DNA of 64,000 bases from Flavobacterium piscisymbiosum (GCF_020905295.1 NZ_JAJJMM010000001.1:3906001-3970000); one strand, 5' to 3'. Counted from the stretch's first letter, positions 16,328 through 26,669 are shown. Translations and numbers: made by a program. The notes: a model not told the origin generated them from the sequence alone.

Positions 16328-17377
16328 ATGAAGGCAACAATTACAGCTATAGGAGGTTTTGTACCAAACTCCATATTAAGTAATGAGATGATTTCAAGAA
16401 TGGTTGATACAACTGACGACTGGATAGTAAAAAGAACAGGAATAAAAGAGAGAAGATTAGCCACAGATCAAAATCTGGCAACATCTGATCTTGCCACTGC
16501 AGCAATAGAAAATTTATTTGATACATATGAAATAGACCGACTGGAAATTGATGCTCTTGTATTGGCAACTGCAACGCCAGATCATCTTTTAACTCCTACA
16601 GCAAGTAAAGTATGCGAATTAAGCGGATTTACAAATGCATTTGGATTTGATCTTAACGGTGCCTGCAGCGGATTTCTTTATGCGCTTGAAATGGCAACAA
16701 CAATGATCGAAAGCGGACGCTACAAAAAAGTGGTTGTAGTAGGAGCAGATACCATGAGTTCTATTGTAGATTATGAAGATCGTAATACTTGTATCCTTTT
16801 TGGAGACGGGGCAGGAGCGGTTCTTTTAGAAAAAACAGATTTAGAACACGGAATGATGAAAAGTATTCTAAGAACAGACGGAAGTGGCACATCTGCGCTT
16901 TTAGTACCTGCAGGAGGTTCAAAAACACCGGCAACGATGCAAAGCATTATACACAGAGAACATTTTATCAAACAAGAAGGTTCATTTGTATTTAAAAAAG
17001 CTGTTGAATCGATGTCAAGCGTTTCGCAAGAGACTCTTGCCAGTAATAATTTGACTGTAGAAGATGTTGATTGGGTGGTACCGCATCAGGCTAATCTAAG
17101 AATTATTAAATCGGTGAGTGAACATTTGAATATTGGTATCGAGAAGGTTAAAGTAAATATCGATAAATACGGTAATACAACTTCAGCGACGATCCCGTTA
17201 TGTCTTTGGGATTTTAAAGACGATTTCAAAGAAGGTCAGAACATATTGATCACCACTTTTGGAGCCGGATTTTCATGGGGAGCAACTTGTATAAAATGGG
17301 GCGTGATGAGAGCGCTTAAAGCAGTAGAATCTTCAACAGTTGGAAAAATATTGAAACATGATTTGATGTGTCAATAA
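16328..17377 (+). CDS. fabH: 3-oxoacyl-ACP synthase III (KAS III)
   Basis: This 349-aa thiolase-fold enzyme condenses acyl-CoA with malonyl-ACP to start fatty acid synthesis or related chains. The catalytic triad is complete: Cys113 in LNGACSGFLYAL, His253 in VPHQANLRII and Asn283 in DKYGNTTSAT. TDDWIVKRTGIKERR and GDGAGAVLLE are further family signatures. It is about 20 aa longer than typical FabH because of a tail after the GATCIKWG end. The usual partners plsX, rpmF and fabD are absent, so this is a stand-alone copy. It may be an auxiliary KAS III; chain specificity is unknown. Confidence 0.9.
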   Translation: MKATITAIGGFVPNSILSNEMISRMVDTTDDWIVKRTGIKERRLATDQNLATSDLATAAIENLFDTYEIDRLEIDALVLATATPDHLLTPTASKVCELSGFTNAFGFDLNGACSGFLYALEMATTMIESGRYKKVVVVGADTMSSIVDYEDRNTCILFGDGAGAVLLEKTDLEHGMMKSILRTDGSGTSALLVPAGGSKTPATMQSIIHREHFIKQEGSFVFKKAVESMSSVSQETLASNNLTVEDVDWVVPHQANLRIIKSVSEHLNIGIEKVKVNIDKYGNTTSATIPLCLWDFKDDFKEGQNILITTFGAGFSWGATCIKWGVMRALKAVESSTVGKILKHDLMCQ

Positions 17378-17427
17378 AAAATAGTAAGGTGTGGTTTTTA
17401 ATGCGCCTATTGTCAATATATTAGACT

Positions 17428-18522
17428 ATGGATTCAAACGTGCAAAATAAAACCAGAGGAAAGAACTTTTTCTATAAGTATTATAGGATTATCGTAATAC
17501 CGGTTGTTTTTTTTCTCTATTTATCGTCGTATTATTTTTTGAATCCCTATCAGGATTTTGAGCAAAATACGCTACTGGTTTTAGACTGGACGGTTGATAT
17601 TTTTATCATTCTGGTGTATTGCGCCGTCCTTACAGAGTTAAGTCTTTTTGTAGGTCGAAGCCTTAATTATTGGATTAGCTGGGAACAAAAGCCTATTTTT
17701 AGGGCTTTTGCCCAATTTATATGTCTTATTGCGGGGAATATTCTCTTGAATTATTCTTTTTCGCATTTATGGCAGTTCTTTTATTCCTGGACACCATTAA
17801 AAGAAAGCGAACTGGTACAAATATGGCAGTCAAATTTAATGGCTGCTATATTGTCTCTTTTTATCAGTTTCATTCATACCAGTATCTTTTTACTGAACCG
17901 CTGGCGCGTAACTTCTGAAGAAGCGGCCGAGCTAAAAATCAAAGCTTCTGAATTGCAGGAAGCTGTTACCAGATCAGAGTTAGAATCTTTAAAACTACAG
18001 CTCGATCCTCATTTTATCTTTAATAATTTTAGTACACTTACAGAGCTAATTCATGAAGACCAGCAATCTGCGGCATCTTTTCTGGAGAATATTACGCGTG
18101 TGTATCGTTATATGATTTCGAATCTCGATAAAGACACCATTACGGTAAGGGAAGAAATTGAGTTTTTGAATGCTTATTTTTATCTTTTAAAAAAACGTTT
18201 GGGTGAAAAAGTCGAGCTAAAATTGCAAATAGATATGACTTGTCTCGATCTTCATTTGCCGCCTTTAACGCTGCAATTATTGGTCGAAAATGCCGTAAAA
18301 CATAATAGTGCAACAATAGCAAATCCGCTTGTTATCGCTATTTATTCTGATGTAGGAGATCTTGTGGTGCGCAACAATTTACAGGCAACTTCCGGTAAAA
18401 ATTTTATTTCTACAGGAGTGGGGAATAAAAATATAGAGTTTAGATATAAAATTTTGTTTGATCGAATGCCTGTTTTTTCAGAGTCTAATGGTTTTTATTG
18501 TGTACGTCTGCCCTTAATTTAA
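17428..18522 (+). CDS. LytS/YehU-type membrane sensor histidine kinase (copy 1)
   Basis: This 364-aa protein has four predicted transmembrane segments in residues about 18-160, then a short coiled linker and a His_kinase (PF06580-type) domain. The phospho-acceptor His195 sits in LKLQLDPHFIFNN, the hallmark of this family, and the N box is LLVENAVKHN. There is no periplasmic sensor domain, so the stimulus is probably membrane-borne. The response-regulator gene starts 4 bp after the stop. A closely similar pair on the minus strand occurs at 40804-42662. Confidence 0.9.
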   Translation: MDSNVQNKTRGKNFFYKYYRIIVIPVVFFLYLSSYYFLNPYQDFEQNTLLVLDWTVDIFIILVYCAVLTELSLFVGRSLNYWISWEQKPIFRAFAQFICLIAGNILLNYSFSHLWQFFYSWTPLKESELVQIWQSNLMAAILSLFISFIHTSIFLLNRWRVTSEEAAELKIKASELQEAVTRSELESLKLQLDPHFIFNNFSTLTELIHEDQQSAASFLENITRVYRYMISNLDKDTITVREEIEFLNAYFYLLKKRLGEKVELKLQIDMTCLDLHLPPLTLQLLVENAVKHNSATIANPLVIAIYSDVGDLVVRNNLQATSGKNFISTGVGNKNIEFRYKILFDRMPVFSESNGFYCVRLPLI

Positions 18523-18526
18523 TAGT

Positions 18527-19282
18527 ATGAAAATTTTAATTATAGAAGATGAAAGTATCAATGCCAACCGTCTAAAAAGATTGTTGGAAGAATTAGAACC
18601 TGATTGCGAAATCCTCGACATCATAGATACTGTTCAGGGTGCAGTAAAATGGCTGAATTCGAATGAGATGCCGGATTTAATCACTATGGATATTCGTTTG
18701 GCAGATGGTATTAGTTTTTCCATTTTCGAAGAAGTAAAAATTACTTGTCCAATAATATTCACGACAGCTTATGATGAATATGCAGTACGTGCATTTAAGG
18801 TAAACAGCATTGATTATTTGATGAAACCTATCGAAAAAACAGAACTCGAACAGGCTTTAACCAAATTTAAATCAGTATCGAAAGTTAAAAATAACACCGA
18901 AGATATTGCTGCAATTTTAAAAGGGTTCATGAACAAACCTTCTTTTAGATTGCGATTTTTAGTTACCTATCGCGATGGTTATAAAAGTATTGATGTAGCC
19001 GATATCGATTTTGTGTATTCAGAATTTAAAACTTCGCATCTTTTTCTTAAAAACGGCACTATAATCCCCATTCCTCAAACTATGGAAGAATTGGAGGAAG
19101 AACTTGATCCTGATGTTTTTTTTCGCGCCAACAGGCAGTTTTTTATTCGTGCCGAAAGCATCAAATCGATTGCCAATTATTTTAATGCCAAACTCAAGAT
19201 TCAGCTTAAAGCAGATCCTGAGCGTGAAGTGATCATCAGCAGGGAAAAAGCACCTTTTTTCAAGCAATGGATGGATCGCTAA
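18527..19282 (+). CDS. LytTR-family response regulator (copy 1)
   Basis: This 251-aa protein has a receiver domain (residues 1-120) with phospho-acceptor Asp55 in LITMDIRLADG, the acidic pocket EDE near the N-terminus, and a conserved Lys in YLMKPIEK. The C-terminal LytTR DNA-binding domain (about 145-251) includes FFRANRQFFIR and ends in KAPFFKQWMDR. It pairs with the upstream kinase. LytTR regulators bind direct repeats upstream of targets. Candidate targets are the cyclase and RND efflux genes downstream, but no binding site was identified. Confidence 0.9.
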   Translation: MKILIIEDESINANRLKRLLEELEPDCEILDIIDTVQGAVKWLNSNEMPDLITMDIRLADGISFSIFEEVKITCPIIFTTAYDEYAVRAFKVNSIDYLMKPIEKTELEQALTKFKSVSKVKNNTEDIAAILKGFMNKPSFRLRFLVTYRDGYKSIDVADIDFVYSEFKTSHLFLKNGTIIPIPQTMEELEEELDPDVFFRANRQFFIRAESIKSIANYFNAKLKIQLKADPEREVIISREKAPFFKQWMDR

Positions 19283-19453
19283 AATAACTTTCGAAACTTC
19301 ATTTTAGGCGGTATAACTTACTATTCGGTTCATTTAATCACCGTTTGGGTAATACTTTCCTGCATTTACGTTTATTACGGGATTAATTTTGCTGCATATT
19401 ATTTCGAATCAAAACGATCTTTTTTGGTTTGAGTTGCATCAAAATTATCTTTA

Positions 19454-20530
19454 ATGAAATACTCCCTAAAAACATTTTTAAAATTTAAAGAATACCTGCA
19501 GATTATAGCACTCTGGATTGCTGCTTTTTTGTTCTATGTCTTCATGACGTTCAGTATGATCGAGGATGAATTTTTTATTACCCGTAAAATTAGCGTAAGG
19601 GATTTTTTATTATCAGAAATAACGGGAGCTTTAACCGTTGGTGTTTTTATGGGAACCATTCTTTTTCTTTTACAGGAATTAGTTTATCCAAGAATTTTTC
19701 GCAGTTACGGGATTTTACTGATTACATTACTCCGAAGTCTTTTGTTTTTAATAGTCTGTTTTCTTGGCCTTTTGATCATAATCGAACTTAATAAAGTGCA
19801 TTACATCATAATCGATAATTGGTTTACAATTCAGGTCAATGCAAAATGGCTGACTTGCTTTACGGTCTATTGTTTAATCGTTCATATTTTTATTACCCTT
19901 TTACAGGCTTTTAGCCGTAGGTTAGGACGTAATTATTTCAAAAATCTTTTGCGAGGCAATTATATGATTCCTGTTGTAGAATACAGGGTTTTTATGTTCC
20001 TGGATATGTGTTCTTCGACTACAGTTGCAGAAGAAGTAGGTCATTATAATTACAGTCTTTTATTGCAGGAATGCTTTACCGATTTATCAGAAATATTAGT
20101 AGAGTATAATGCCGAAGTTTACCAATATGTAGGCGACGAAGCCGTGCTTACCTGGAAAGTAAAAGAAGGTTTTAAAAGACAGCAATGTATTGAACTTTAT
20201 GAAGCTTTTGCCGTTCGTTTATTAGAAAAAAAAGAGGTGTATCAACGTAAATTTGGTTTGGTTCCAAGGTTCAAAGCCTCCATTAACGAAGGACTTGTAA
20301 CCGTTGCCGAAATTGGACAAATTAAAACCGAAATCGCCTATCACGGAGATGTCCTTAGCACGGCAGCGAGAGTTCGTGACTTATGCAATGATTATAAAAC
20401 AAATCTTCTGATCACGCAGTCCTTTTTCGAACAATTAACTTCTTTTGATCAGGATAATTTTACAGCAATAGAAACCATCATTTTGCGCGGTAAAAAAAGA
20501 CCCGTTACCATTTATAAATCTTTCGATTAA
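19454..20530 (+). CDS. Membrane-bound class III adenylate/guanylate cyclase
   Basis: This 358-aa protein has four predicted transmembrane helices (about 15-155) followed by a class III cyclase domain. Both metal-binding Asp residues are present: Asp184 in FMFLDMCSST and Asp228 in YQYVGDEAVLTW. Lys274 is at the base-recognition site, and the transition-state Arg306 is present (STAAR). The neighbouring residue, usually Asn in VNxAAR, is Ser302 here. This could lower activity or reflect a family variant. It would make cAMP or cGMP at the inner membrane. It follows the LytS/LytTR pair by 170 bp. Confidence 0.85.
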   Translation: MKYSLKTFLKFKEYLQIIALWIAAFLFYVFMTFSMIEDEFFITRKISVRDFLLSEITGALTVGVFMGTILFLLQELVYPRIFRSYGILLITLLRSLLFLIVCFLGLLIIIELNKVHYIIIDNWFTIQVNAKWLTCFTVYCLIVHIFITLLQAFSRRLGRNYFKNLLRGNYMIPVVEYRVFMFLDMCSSTTVAEEVGHYNYSLLLQECFTDLSEILVEYNAEVYQYVGDEAVLTWKVKEGFKRQQCIELYEAFAVRLLEKKEVYQRKFGLVPRFKASINEGLVTVAEIGQIKTEIAYHGDVLSTAARVRDLCNDYKTNLLITQSFFEQLTSFDQDNFTAIETIILRGKKRPVTIYKSFD

Positions 20531-20690
20531 ATCTTCCTTACAGTACTGTCAGCGTACTGTTTTTCTCGGTTGTTCTATTGTTCGTTTCAGCATCAAAAAA
20601 ATACGGTTGGGTAAAGTTCCGTTGATTTAAGGGGCTTTTGGGTTGTTATTTTGTCATCGAATCCTATCTATTCATTAAAAGTGAAATAAA

Positions 20691-21824
20691 ATGACAAAAC
20701 AATTTTTTCAAAATAATAAAACACTCAGCAAAATGGTAGTTTTATTAATTATCATTAGCTTTTCTTCATGCGGTAAAAGCGGACCGGAAGGTATGGCACC
20801 GCCAAAACCTGAAGTAGATTTTTTTCAGGCTAAATCAGTTACGGGCGAAGTAGAAAAAAAATATCCGGGTATTATCGAAGGTACCGTAAATGTTGACATA
20901 AAAGCGCAGGTTTCAGGTTATCTTGAAGCGATTTATGTCAAAGAAGGAGATTATGTTACCAAAGGACAATCGCTGTTTAAAATCAAAGCAGATGTGTATG
21001 CAGAGCAGGTAAATAACAGCCGTGCAGCATATAAAAGTGCTTTGGCGAACCTTGCCAATGCCAAGCTGGAAATCGAAAAAATCAAACCGCTTGTGGATGC
21101 AAAAGTATATTCAGACATGCAGCTAAAAACAGCACAGGCCAATTACGATGCAGCATCTGCTCAGGCAGCTCAGGCAAAAGCAGCATTGGGATCTTCTCAG
21201 CTTAACGCCGATTTTTCTTTGATAAAAGCACCGGTAAGCGGCTACATCAGCAGGATTCCGAATCGTGTTGGAAATCTGGTTACGCCAACGGATGCTGTTC
21301 CTCTTACTATTCTTTCAGAAATCAATACCGTTTTTGTTTATTTCTCTTTAAGCGAAGCAGATTATCTTGCTTTTTCTAAAGATTCAAAATCAAACCAAAC
21401 CGTAAGCTTAATTCTGGCTGATGACAGCGTATACGAACATCAGGGAAAACTTGAAGTAGCAAGTGGTAATATCGACCGTACGACAGGAACTATTGCCTTG
21501 AAAGCTGTTTTTGCAAATCCTAAAAAGCAATTGCGTTCAGGCGGTTCGGGCCGAGTAGTGTTAAACAGTAGTTTGTCTTCGGTAATTTCTGTTCCAATGG
21601 CAAGCGTAAAAGACATACAGGATAAATTCTTTGTTTATGTTCTAAAAGAAGGAAACAAAGTAGCAATGGTCCCTATAGAAATTGCAGGCAGCGCCGGTAC
21701 AGATTATTTTGTAAAAAGCGGAGTAAAATCAGGTGATAAGATTGCGATAAACAATATTGACCTGCTTTACGATAATAGTGAAGTTGTTCCAAAAACAGCA
21801 GCAAAAGCGGTAAGCAATAAATAA
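20691..21824 (+). CDS. RND efflux periplasmic adaptor (AcrA/MexA-like) lipoprotein
   Basis: This 377-aa membrane-fusion protein has lipobox Cys27 (FSSC). Barrel-sandwich halves lie around VDIKAQVSGYLEAIYVKEGDYVTKGQSLFKI (split across about 65-100) and LIKAPVSGYISRIP. A hairpin of two helices rich in Ala lies between them. A beta-barrel and membrane-proximal domain follow (LRSGGSGRVVL, VPMASVKDIQDKFFVYVL). It bridges the inner-membrane pump and the outer-membrane channel encoded directly downstream. It is the first gene of the three-gene efflux operon 20691-26417. Confidence 0.9.
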   Translation: MTKQFFQNNKTLSKMVVLLIIISFSSCGKSGPEGMAPPKPEVDFFQAKSVTGEVEKKYPGIIEGTVNVDIKAQVSGYLEAIYVKEGDYVTKGQSLFKIKADVYAEQVNNSRAAYKSALANLANAKLEIEKIKPLVDAKVYSDMQLKTAQANYDAASAQAAQAKAALGSSQLNADFSLIKAPVSGYISRIPNRVGNLVTPTDAVPLTILSEINTVFVYFSLSEADYLAFSKDSKSNQTVSLILADDSVYEHQGKLEVASGNIDRTTGTIALKAVFANPKKQLRSGGSGRVVLNSSLSSVISVPMASVKDIQDKFFVYVLKEGNKVAMVPIEIAGSAGTDYFVKSGVKSGDKIAINNIDLLYDNSEVVPKTAAKAVSNK

Positions 21825-21855
21825 AATTTTGGTTTTAATATAAATAACATTTTCC

Positions 21856-24800
21856 ATGTTAAAAAAAATAATAGACAGGCCTGTATTGGCTACAGTTATC
21901 TCCATTGTATTGGTGATATTGGGTATCATAGGTCTTACAAGATTATCGGTAACCAGGTTTCCTGATATTTCGCCGCCAACCGTAATGGTAAGCGGTTCTT
22001 ATCCAGGAGGAAATAGTGAAACCGTTATACGTTCTGTGGTGACACCACTTGAAGAACAAATTAATGGAGTAGAGAACATGCAGTATATTAAATCTACTGC
22101 GAGTAATGACGGATCTTTTTCGATCAGTGTCATTTTTAAACAAGGTGTCGATCCTGATCAGGCTGCTGTAAACGTACAAAACAGAGTACAGCAGGCAACG
22201 CCAAAATTGCCGCAGGAAGTAATCAGAATGGGGCTTACGACCTCGAAGCAGCAAAATAGTATGATTGTTATCTTCAACCTTTATACAGACGATAATAAAA
22301 AATACGACGAATTGTTTTTGCAGAATTATGCCAACATCAATTTGGTACCGCAAATAAAACGTGTTCCGGGAGTAGGGCAAGTGCAAATTTTTGGACAAAA
22401 AGATTATTCGATGCGTGTTTGGCTTGATCCGCGAAAAATGGCCAATGCAGGTTTAGTACCTTCAGATGTTACCCGCGCCATTGCAGATCAAAGTTTAGAG
22501 TCGGCTCCGGGAAAACTGGGAGAAGAATCAAAAGCAGCTTTAGAATACGTTATTCGATATAAAGGAAAGAAAAACAAACCTGAGCAATATGAAAATATTG
22601 TCGTTAAAACGGATGGCAATAATATCCTAAGGCTTAAAGATGTAGCACGCGTAGAATTTGGTTCAATTTCTTACAGTGGCGACAACAAATCGAACTCTAA
22701 GAATGCCGTAACTATGGCAATTTTACAAACATCAGGCTCAAATGCCAATGATATCGAAATTGGTATCAACAAGGAAGTAGAAAGATTATCGAAATCTTTT
22801 CCTCCCGGTATTAAGTATGTCAATGTAATGAGTACCAAAGAAAGACTGGACGAAGCAACCGGACAAGTAAAATCGACCTTGCTAGAAGCTTTTATTCTGG
22901 TTTTTATCGTGGTTTTTATATTTCTTCAGGACATTCGTTCTACGATTATTCCGGCTATTGCAGTTCCGGTAGCGATTGTAGGAACCTTTTTCTTCCTGTT
23001 GGTATTTGGATTCACCATCAACATTCTGACTCTTTTTGCATTGGTTCTCGCCATTGGTATTGTCGTCGATGATGCGATTGTGGTCGTCGAAGCAGTTCAC
23101 AGTAAAATGGAGGAAGATTCGAGCCTTTCGGCTAAAGAAGCGACGCATAGCGCAATGGCAGAAATTACAGGAGCTGTTGTTTCGATCACGCTGGTGATGT
23201 CGGCAGTATTTATCCCGATTGGTTTTATGACGGGATCATCAGGGATTTTCTACAAGCAGTTTGCTTATACATTGGCGATTGCTATTATTATATCGGCAGT
23301 AAATGCATTGACACTTACTCCGGCATTATGTGCTCTTTTGTTAAAGAACAGCCATAACGGCAAACATGGAGAAGAACATAAAAACGGATTTAAAGAACGT
23401 TTTTTTGTTGGTTTTAATTCAGGTTTCAACAACTTAACAGGTAAATACATCAAAGGAGTTCGTTTTCTTATTGGCAGAAAATGGCTTGCAGGAGGATTAG
23501 TTTTGGGAGTTACTGCCATTGCTGTAATGATGATGATGGCTACTCCAAAAAGTTTTGTACCAATGGAAGATGACGGATTTATGCTTTATAGTTTATCAAT
23601 GCCGCCAGGTACAGCTTTAGATCGAACTACAGAAGTGATACAACAACTGGAAAAAGAGCTGTCGACTGTTGAGGCTATTGATGTAAATACCAGTATTACA
23701 GGTTTCAACATTTTGAGTAACAGTGCCAGTACTGCTTACGGATTAGGATTTATAAAATTAAAACCTAAAAAAGAAAGAGGAGCCGTTAAGGATATAGATG
23801 AAATCATGAATATCGTAAATGGTAAATTGTCTGTAATTAAAAAAGGGCAGATAATGGTCTTGAGAATGCCGCCTGTAGAAGGATTTGGTGTAACAAGTGG
23901 TGCTGAAATAGTACTTCAGGACAGAACGGCACGTGATCCGGCAACACTAAAAGCTATGGCTGATAAAGTGATTGGGCAAATCATGCAGCAACCCGGAGTA
24001 CAATATGCGTACACGACTTTCAGGGCAGATTATCCGCAGCTTGAATTGGAAGTGGATGAAGAAAAAGCAAGCCAAATGGGCGTGAATATTCGTGAAATGT
24101 TAGGCAATATCCAGACTTATTTTGCCGGAGATCAATCGGCAGATTTTTCAAGATTTGGAAAGTTTTACAGAGTGAATGTCAAAGCGGATGGAATTTTCAG
24201 AACAGATCAGGATGCATTCAACGAAATATTTGTTCGAAATGCCAAAATGGAAATGGTGCCTGTAAAATCCCTTGTCAAATTGCGTAAAGTGTATGGTCCG
24301 GAATCGGTAAACCGTTACAATCTTTACAATTCGGTGAATATTACCGCTGTAGCACTACCGGGATTTAGTAACGGACAAATTATGGGGAATCTTGAAACGG
24401 TTCTGGACAAATTACCATCTGATTACAGTTACGAATGGACGGGATTAAGTCTTGAAGAAAAAGCAGGAGGAAACCAAACCATAGCCATTTTTGGATTATG
24501 TCTTTTGTTTGTTTTCTTTTTACTGGCAGCTCAATACGAAAGTTACTTATTGCCACTTGCTGTATTACTTTCTATTCCAACCGGAATTCTGGGTGCTTTT
24601 GCAGGAGTTAAAGCTGTAGGACTGGATAATAATATTTATGTTCAGGTCGGGTTAATCATGCTGGTCGGACTTTTGGCCAAAAATGCGATTCTTATTGTTG
24701 AATTTGCCCTTCAGAGACGTTACGCAGGCTTGTCTATAGCCGAAGCAGCGATAGAAGGAGCAAGGTCAAGATTAAGACCTATCATCATGACATCCCTTGC

Positions 24801-25008
24801 CTTTATTGTAGGTATGATTCCGTTGATGTTTGCTTCCGGAGGAACAGCAGTAGGAAACAGGTCTATTAGTGTAAGTGCTGCTATCGGGATGTTTAGCGGA
24901 GTGGTTTTGGGAGTTTTTGTAATCCCGTTACTTTTTATCCTCTTTCAGTATTTACAGGAAAAAGTATCCGGTAAAAAGATTGTAATTCAAACTATAAAAG
25001 AAGAATAA
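21856..25008 (+). CDS. RND efflux permease (HAE1/AcrB family)
   Basis: This 1050-aa inner-membrane pump begins MLKKIIDRPVLATVISIVLV and has twelve transmembrane helices in the 1+5+1+5 RND pattern. GIVVDDAIVVVEAV in TM4 provides the proton-relay Asp pair, and the two periplasmic porter domains are full length. The family exports hydrophobic toxins, detergents or dyes with a proton antiport mechanism. It lies 31 bp after the adaptor gene and overlaps the TolC gene by 1 nt. A second permease of this family is at the right edge of the window. Confidence 0.95.
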   Translation: MLKKIIDRPVLATVISIVLVILGIIGLTRLSVTRFPDISPPTVMVSGSYPGGNSETVIRSVVTPLEEQINGVENMQYIKSTASNDGSFSISVIFKQGVDPDQAAVNVQNRVQQATPKLPQEVIRMGLTTSKQQNSMIVIFNLYTDDNKKYDELFLQNYANINLVPQIKRVPGVGQVQIFGQKDYSMRVWLDPRKMANAGLVPSDVTRAIADQSLESAPGKLGEESKAALEYVIRYKGKKNKPEQYENIVVKTDGNNILRLKDVARVEFGSISYSGDNKSNSKNAVTMAILQTSGSNANDIEIGINKEVERLSKSFPPGIKYVNVMSTKERLDEATGQVKSTLLEAFILVFIVVFIFLQDIRSTIIPAIAVPVAIVGTFFFLLVFGFTINILTLFALVLAIGIVVDDAIVVVEAVHSKMEEDSSLSAKEATHSAMAEITGAVVSITLVMSAVFIPIGFMTGSSGIFYKQFAYTLAIAIIISAVNALTLTPALCALLLKNSHNGKHGEEHKNGFKERFFVGFNSGFNNLTGKYIKGVRFLIGRKWLAGGLVLGVTAIAVMMMMATPKSFVPMEDDGFMLYSLSMPPGTALDRTTEVIQQLEKELSTVEAIDVNTSITGFNILSNSASTAYGLGFIKLKPKKERGAVKDIDEIMNIVNGKLSVIKKGQIMVLRMPPVEGFGVTSGAEIVLQDRTARDPATLKAMADKVIGQIMQQPGVQYAYTTFRADYPQLELEVDEEKASQMGVNIREMLGNIQTYFAGDQSADFSRFGKFYRVNVKADGIFRTDQDAFNEIFVRNAKMEMVPVKSLVKLRKVYGPESVNRYNLYNSVNITAVALPGFSNGQIMGNLETVLDKLPSDYSYEWTGLSLEEKAGGNQTIAIFGLCLLFVFFLLAAQYESYLLPLAVLLSIPTGILGAFAGVKAVGLDNNIYVQVGLIMLVGLLAKNAILIVEFALQRRYAGLSIAEAAIEGARSRLRPIIMTSLAFIVGMIPLMFASGGTAVGNRSISVSAAIGMFSGVVLGVFVIPLLFILFQYLQEKVSGKKIVIQTIKEE

Positions 25009-26417
25009 TGAGCGTACTATATAAAATTGGAATTTCTTTATTTGCAGGTGTTTTACTGACATCCTGCGTAGTAGGGAAAAAATATTCCCGAACAGATTTA
25101 AATGCGCCTGAGAAATATCGTGAAGAAATAACATTGACCGGAGATACCATTTTGCATCCCTGGAAAAGTTACTATAAAGATCCTATGCTGGTGAGTTTAA
25201 TCGAAAAAGCCCTCGTTAAAAACAACGAGGTGCTTATCGCGATAAAAAGTATGGAGCAGCTTGATCTTACTTACAAACAGGCAAAATTGTCGTTATTGCC
25301 AACACTTGATTTTGATGCAGGAGCAAGCAGAAGTTATCAGTCTAAAAATTCGCTTAACGGTTCTTTGAGTGCACAATTTACCAGTAAAGATTATCTGGAC
25401 GATTACAGTGCCAATCTTAGATTATCGTGGGAAGCTGATATTTGGGGAAAAGCTGCCATGCAAAAGAGAGATGCCAAAGCGGGTTATTTTGCCCAAAAAG
25501 AAAATCTTTCGGCTTTGAAAACGAGAATTATTGTTCAGGTTGCGCAGTCTTATTATAATCTTTTAGGACTTGACGAGCAGCTTAAAATTGCACAGAAAAA
25601 CATTGATTTGAGCAATAGTACGTTAGGAATGATGAAAATGCAGTATAATTCAGGATTGATTAGTTCATTGGCACTTTATCAGACAGAAGCTCAGAAAAAA
25701 ACAGCAGAATTGTTGGTTCCTTTAGCAGAGGCAAATATAGCGGTTCAGGAAAATGCATTGCAGATTTTATGCGGTGAGTATCCTGACAGCATCACACGTT
25801 CAGGAAATCTTAACGTAGCAGAACTTAATATGGCTTTACCTTCAGGAGTTCCGGCAGCGCTTTTAAGCCGAAGACCGGATGTAAAAGCGGCTGAATATGC
25901 CGTTATGTCTGCCAATGCTAAAACGGGACTTGCAAAAGCAACTATGTATCCAACATTGAGTCTGAGTCCGTCAATTGGGATTAACTCTTTTGAATTTGAC
26001 ACCTGGTTTAATTTTCCGGGATCGGTGACCAAAACTATTGCAGCCAATTTAGTGCAGCCAATTTTCAAAAAACGCCAGTTAAGAACAGCGTATGAAATTG
26101 CAATTCTGGAGCAGGAAAAGGCAGTTGTTCAGTTCAAGCAATCATTTATTACAGCGGTTGGAGAAGTTTCTGATGCGATGTCAAAACTAAAAAATGCAGA
26201 TAAACGAATGGAATTGGCTACCGAAAAGTCGGTTTCGTTAGATAAAGCAACCCACGACGCCAACTTGTTGTACAAAAGCGGAATGGCAACATATCTTGAG
26301 GTTATTGTAGCGCAAAACAGCGCTTTGCAAAATGATCTTGATGTTGTTGCGATTAAATTAGAAAAACTAAATGCAGCCATCAATCTATATCGTGCCCTGG
26401 GTGGCGGAGTAGAGTAA
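25008..26417 (+). CDS. TolC-like outer-membrane efflux lipoprotein (NodT family)
   Basis: This 469-aa protein has lipobox Cys20 (LTSC) and two OEP repeats. Typical segments are LRLSWEADIWGKAAMQKRDA in the first repeat and LLSRRPDVKAAEYAVMSANAKTGLAKA at the start of the second, ending in IKLEKLNAAINLYRALGGGV. It forms the trimeric outer-membrane exit duct of the RND pump. Its ATG overlaps the permease stop by one base, so translation is coupled. It is the last gene of the operon and is followed by a terminator. Confidence 0.95.
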   Translation: MSVLYKIGISLFAGVLLTSCVVGKKYSRTDLNAPEKYREEITLTGDTILHPWKSYYKDPMLVSLIEKALVKNNEVLIAIKSMEQLDLTYKQAKLSLLPTLDFDAGASRSYQSKNSLNGSLSAQFTSKDYLDDYSANLRLSWEADIWGKAAMQKRDAKAGYFAQKENLSALKTRIIVQVAQSYYNLLGLDEQLKIAQKNIDLSNSTLGMMKMQYNSGLISSLALYQTEAQKKTAELLVPLAEANIAVQENALQILCGEYPDSITRSGNLNVAELNMALPSGVPAALLSRRPDVKAAEYAVMSANAKTGLAKATMYPTLSLSPSIGINSFEFDTWFNFPGSVTKTIAANLVQPIFKKRQLRTAYEIAILEQEKAVVQFKQSFITAVGEVSDAMSKLKNADKRMELATEKSVSLDKATHDANLLYKSGMATYLEVIVAQNSALQNDLDVVAIKLEKLNAAINLYRALGGGVE

Positions 26418-26432
26418 GCCGGTATTTTGAAT

Positions 26433-26479
26433 AATTCATCATCTGTACAAATTATGTATAGGTGATGAATTTTTTTTGT
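26433..26479 (+). terminator. Terminator of the first RND operon
   Basis: The arms AATTCATC (26433-26440) and GATGAATT (26464-26471) are followed by a T-rich tract, 15 bp after the TolC stop. Confidence 0.65.
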
Positions 26480-26501
26480 TTTAAAAATTTTATACTTATA
26501 A

Positions 26502-26669
26502 GTATGTTCAGACAGATGTTTTATTTTACAGATCAAAAAGGATTCTTATAAAAAAGAATGGTGCGACGGCAAAATTTCTTTAGAAAATAATCTTTCAAGA
26601 ATCATCGCAAAATTAGAATTAATAGCTGTAGAAGAAAAGCGATGGAAAGAGGCTGGTGATAGTATTTAA
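26502..26669 (+). pseudogene. Short coding-like remnant without start codon
   Basis: An open frame between two stops encodes about 55 residues, including KKDSYKKEWCDGKISLENN and IAKLELIAVEEKRWKEAGDS. The peptide looks helical and coding-like, but no ATG, GTG or TTG is well placed. I do not recognise the family. The best reading is a decayed gene end in the 380-bp spacer behind the efflux operon; it could also be chance. Confidence 0.3.
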
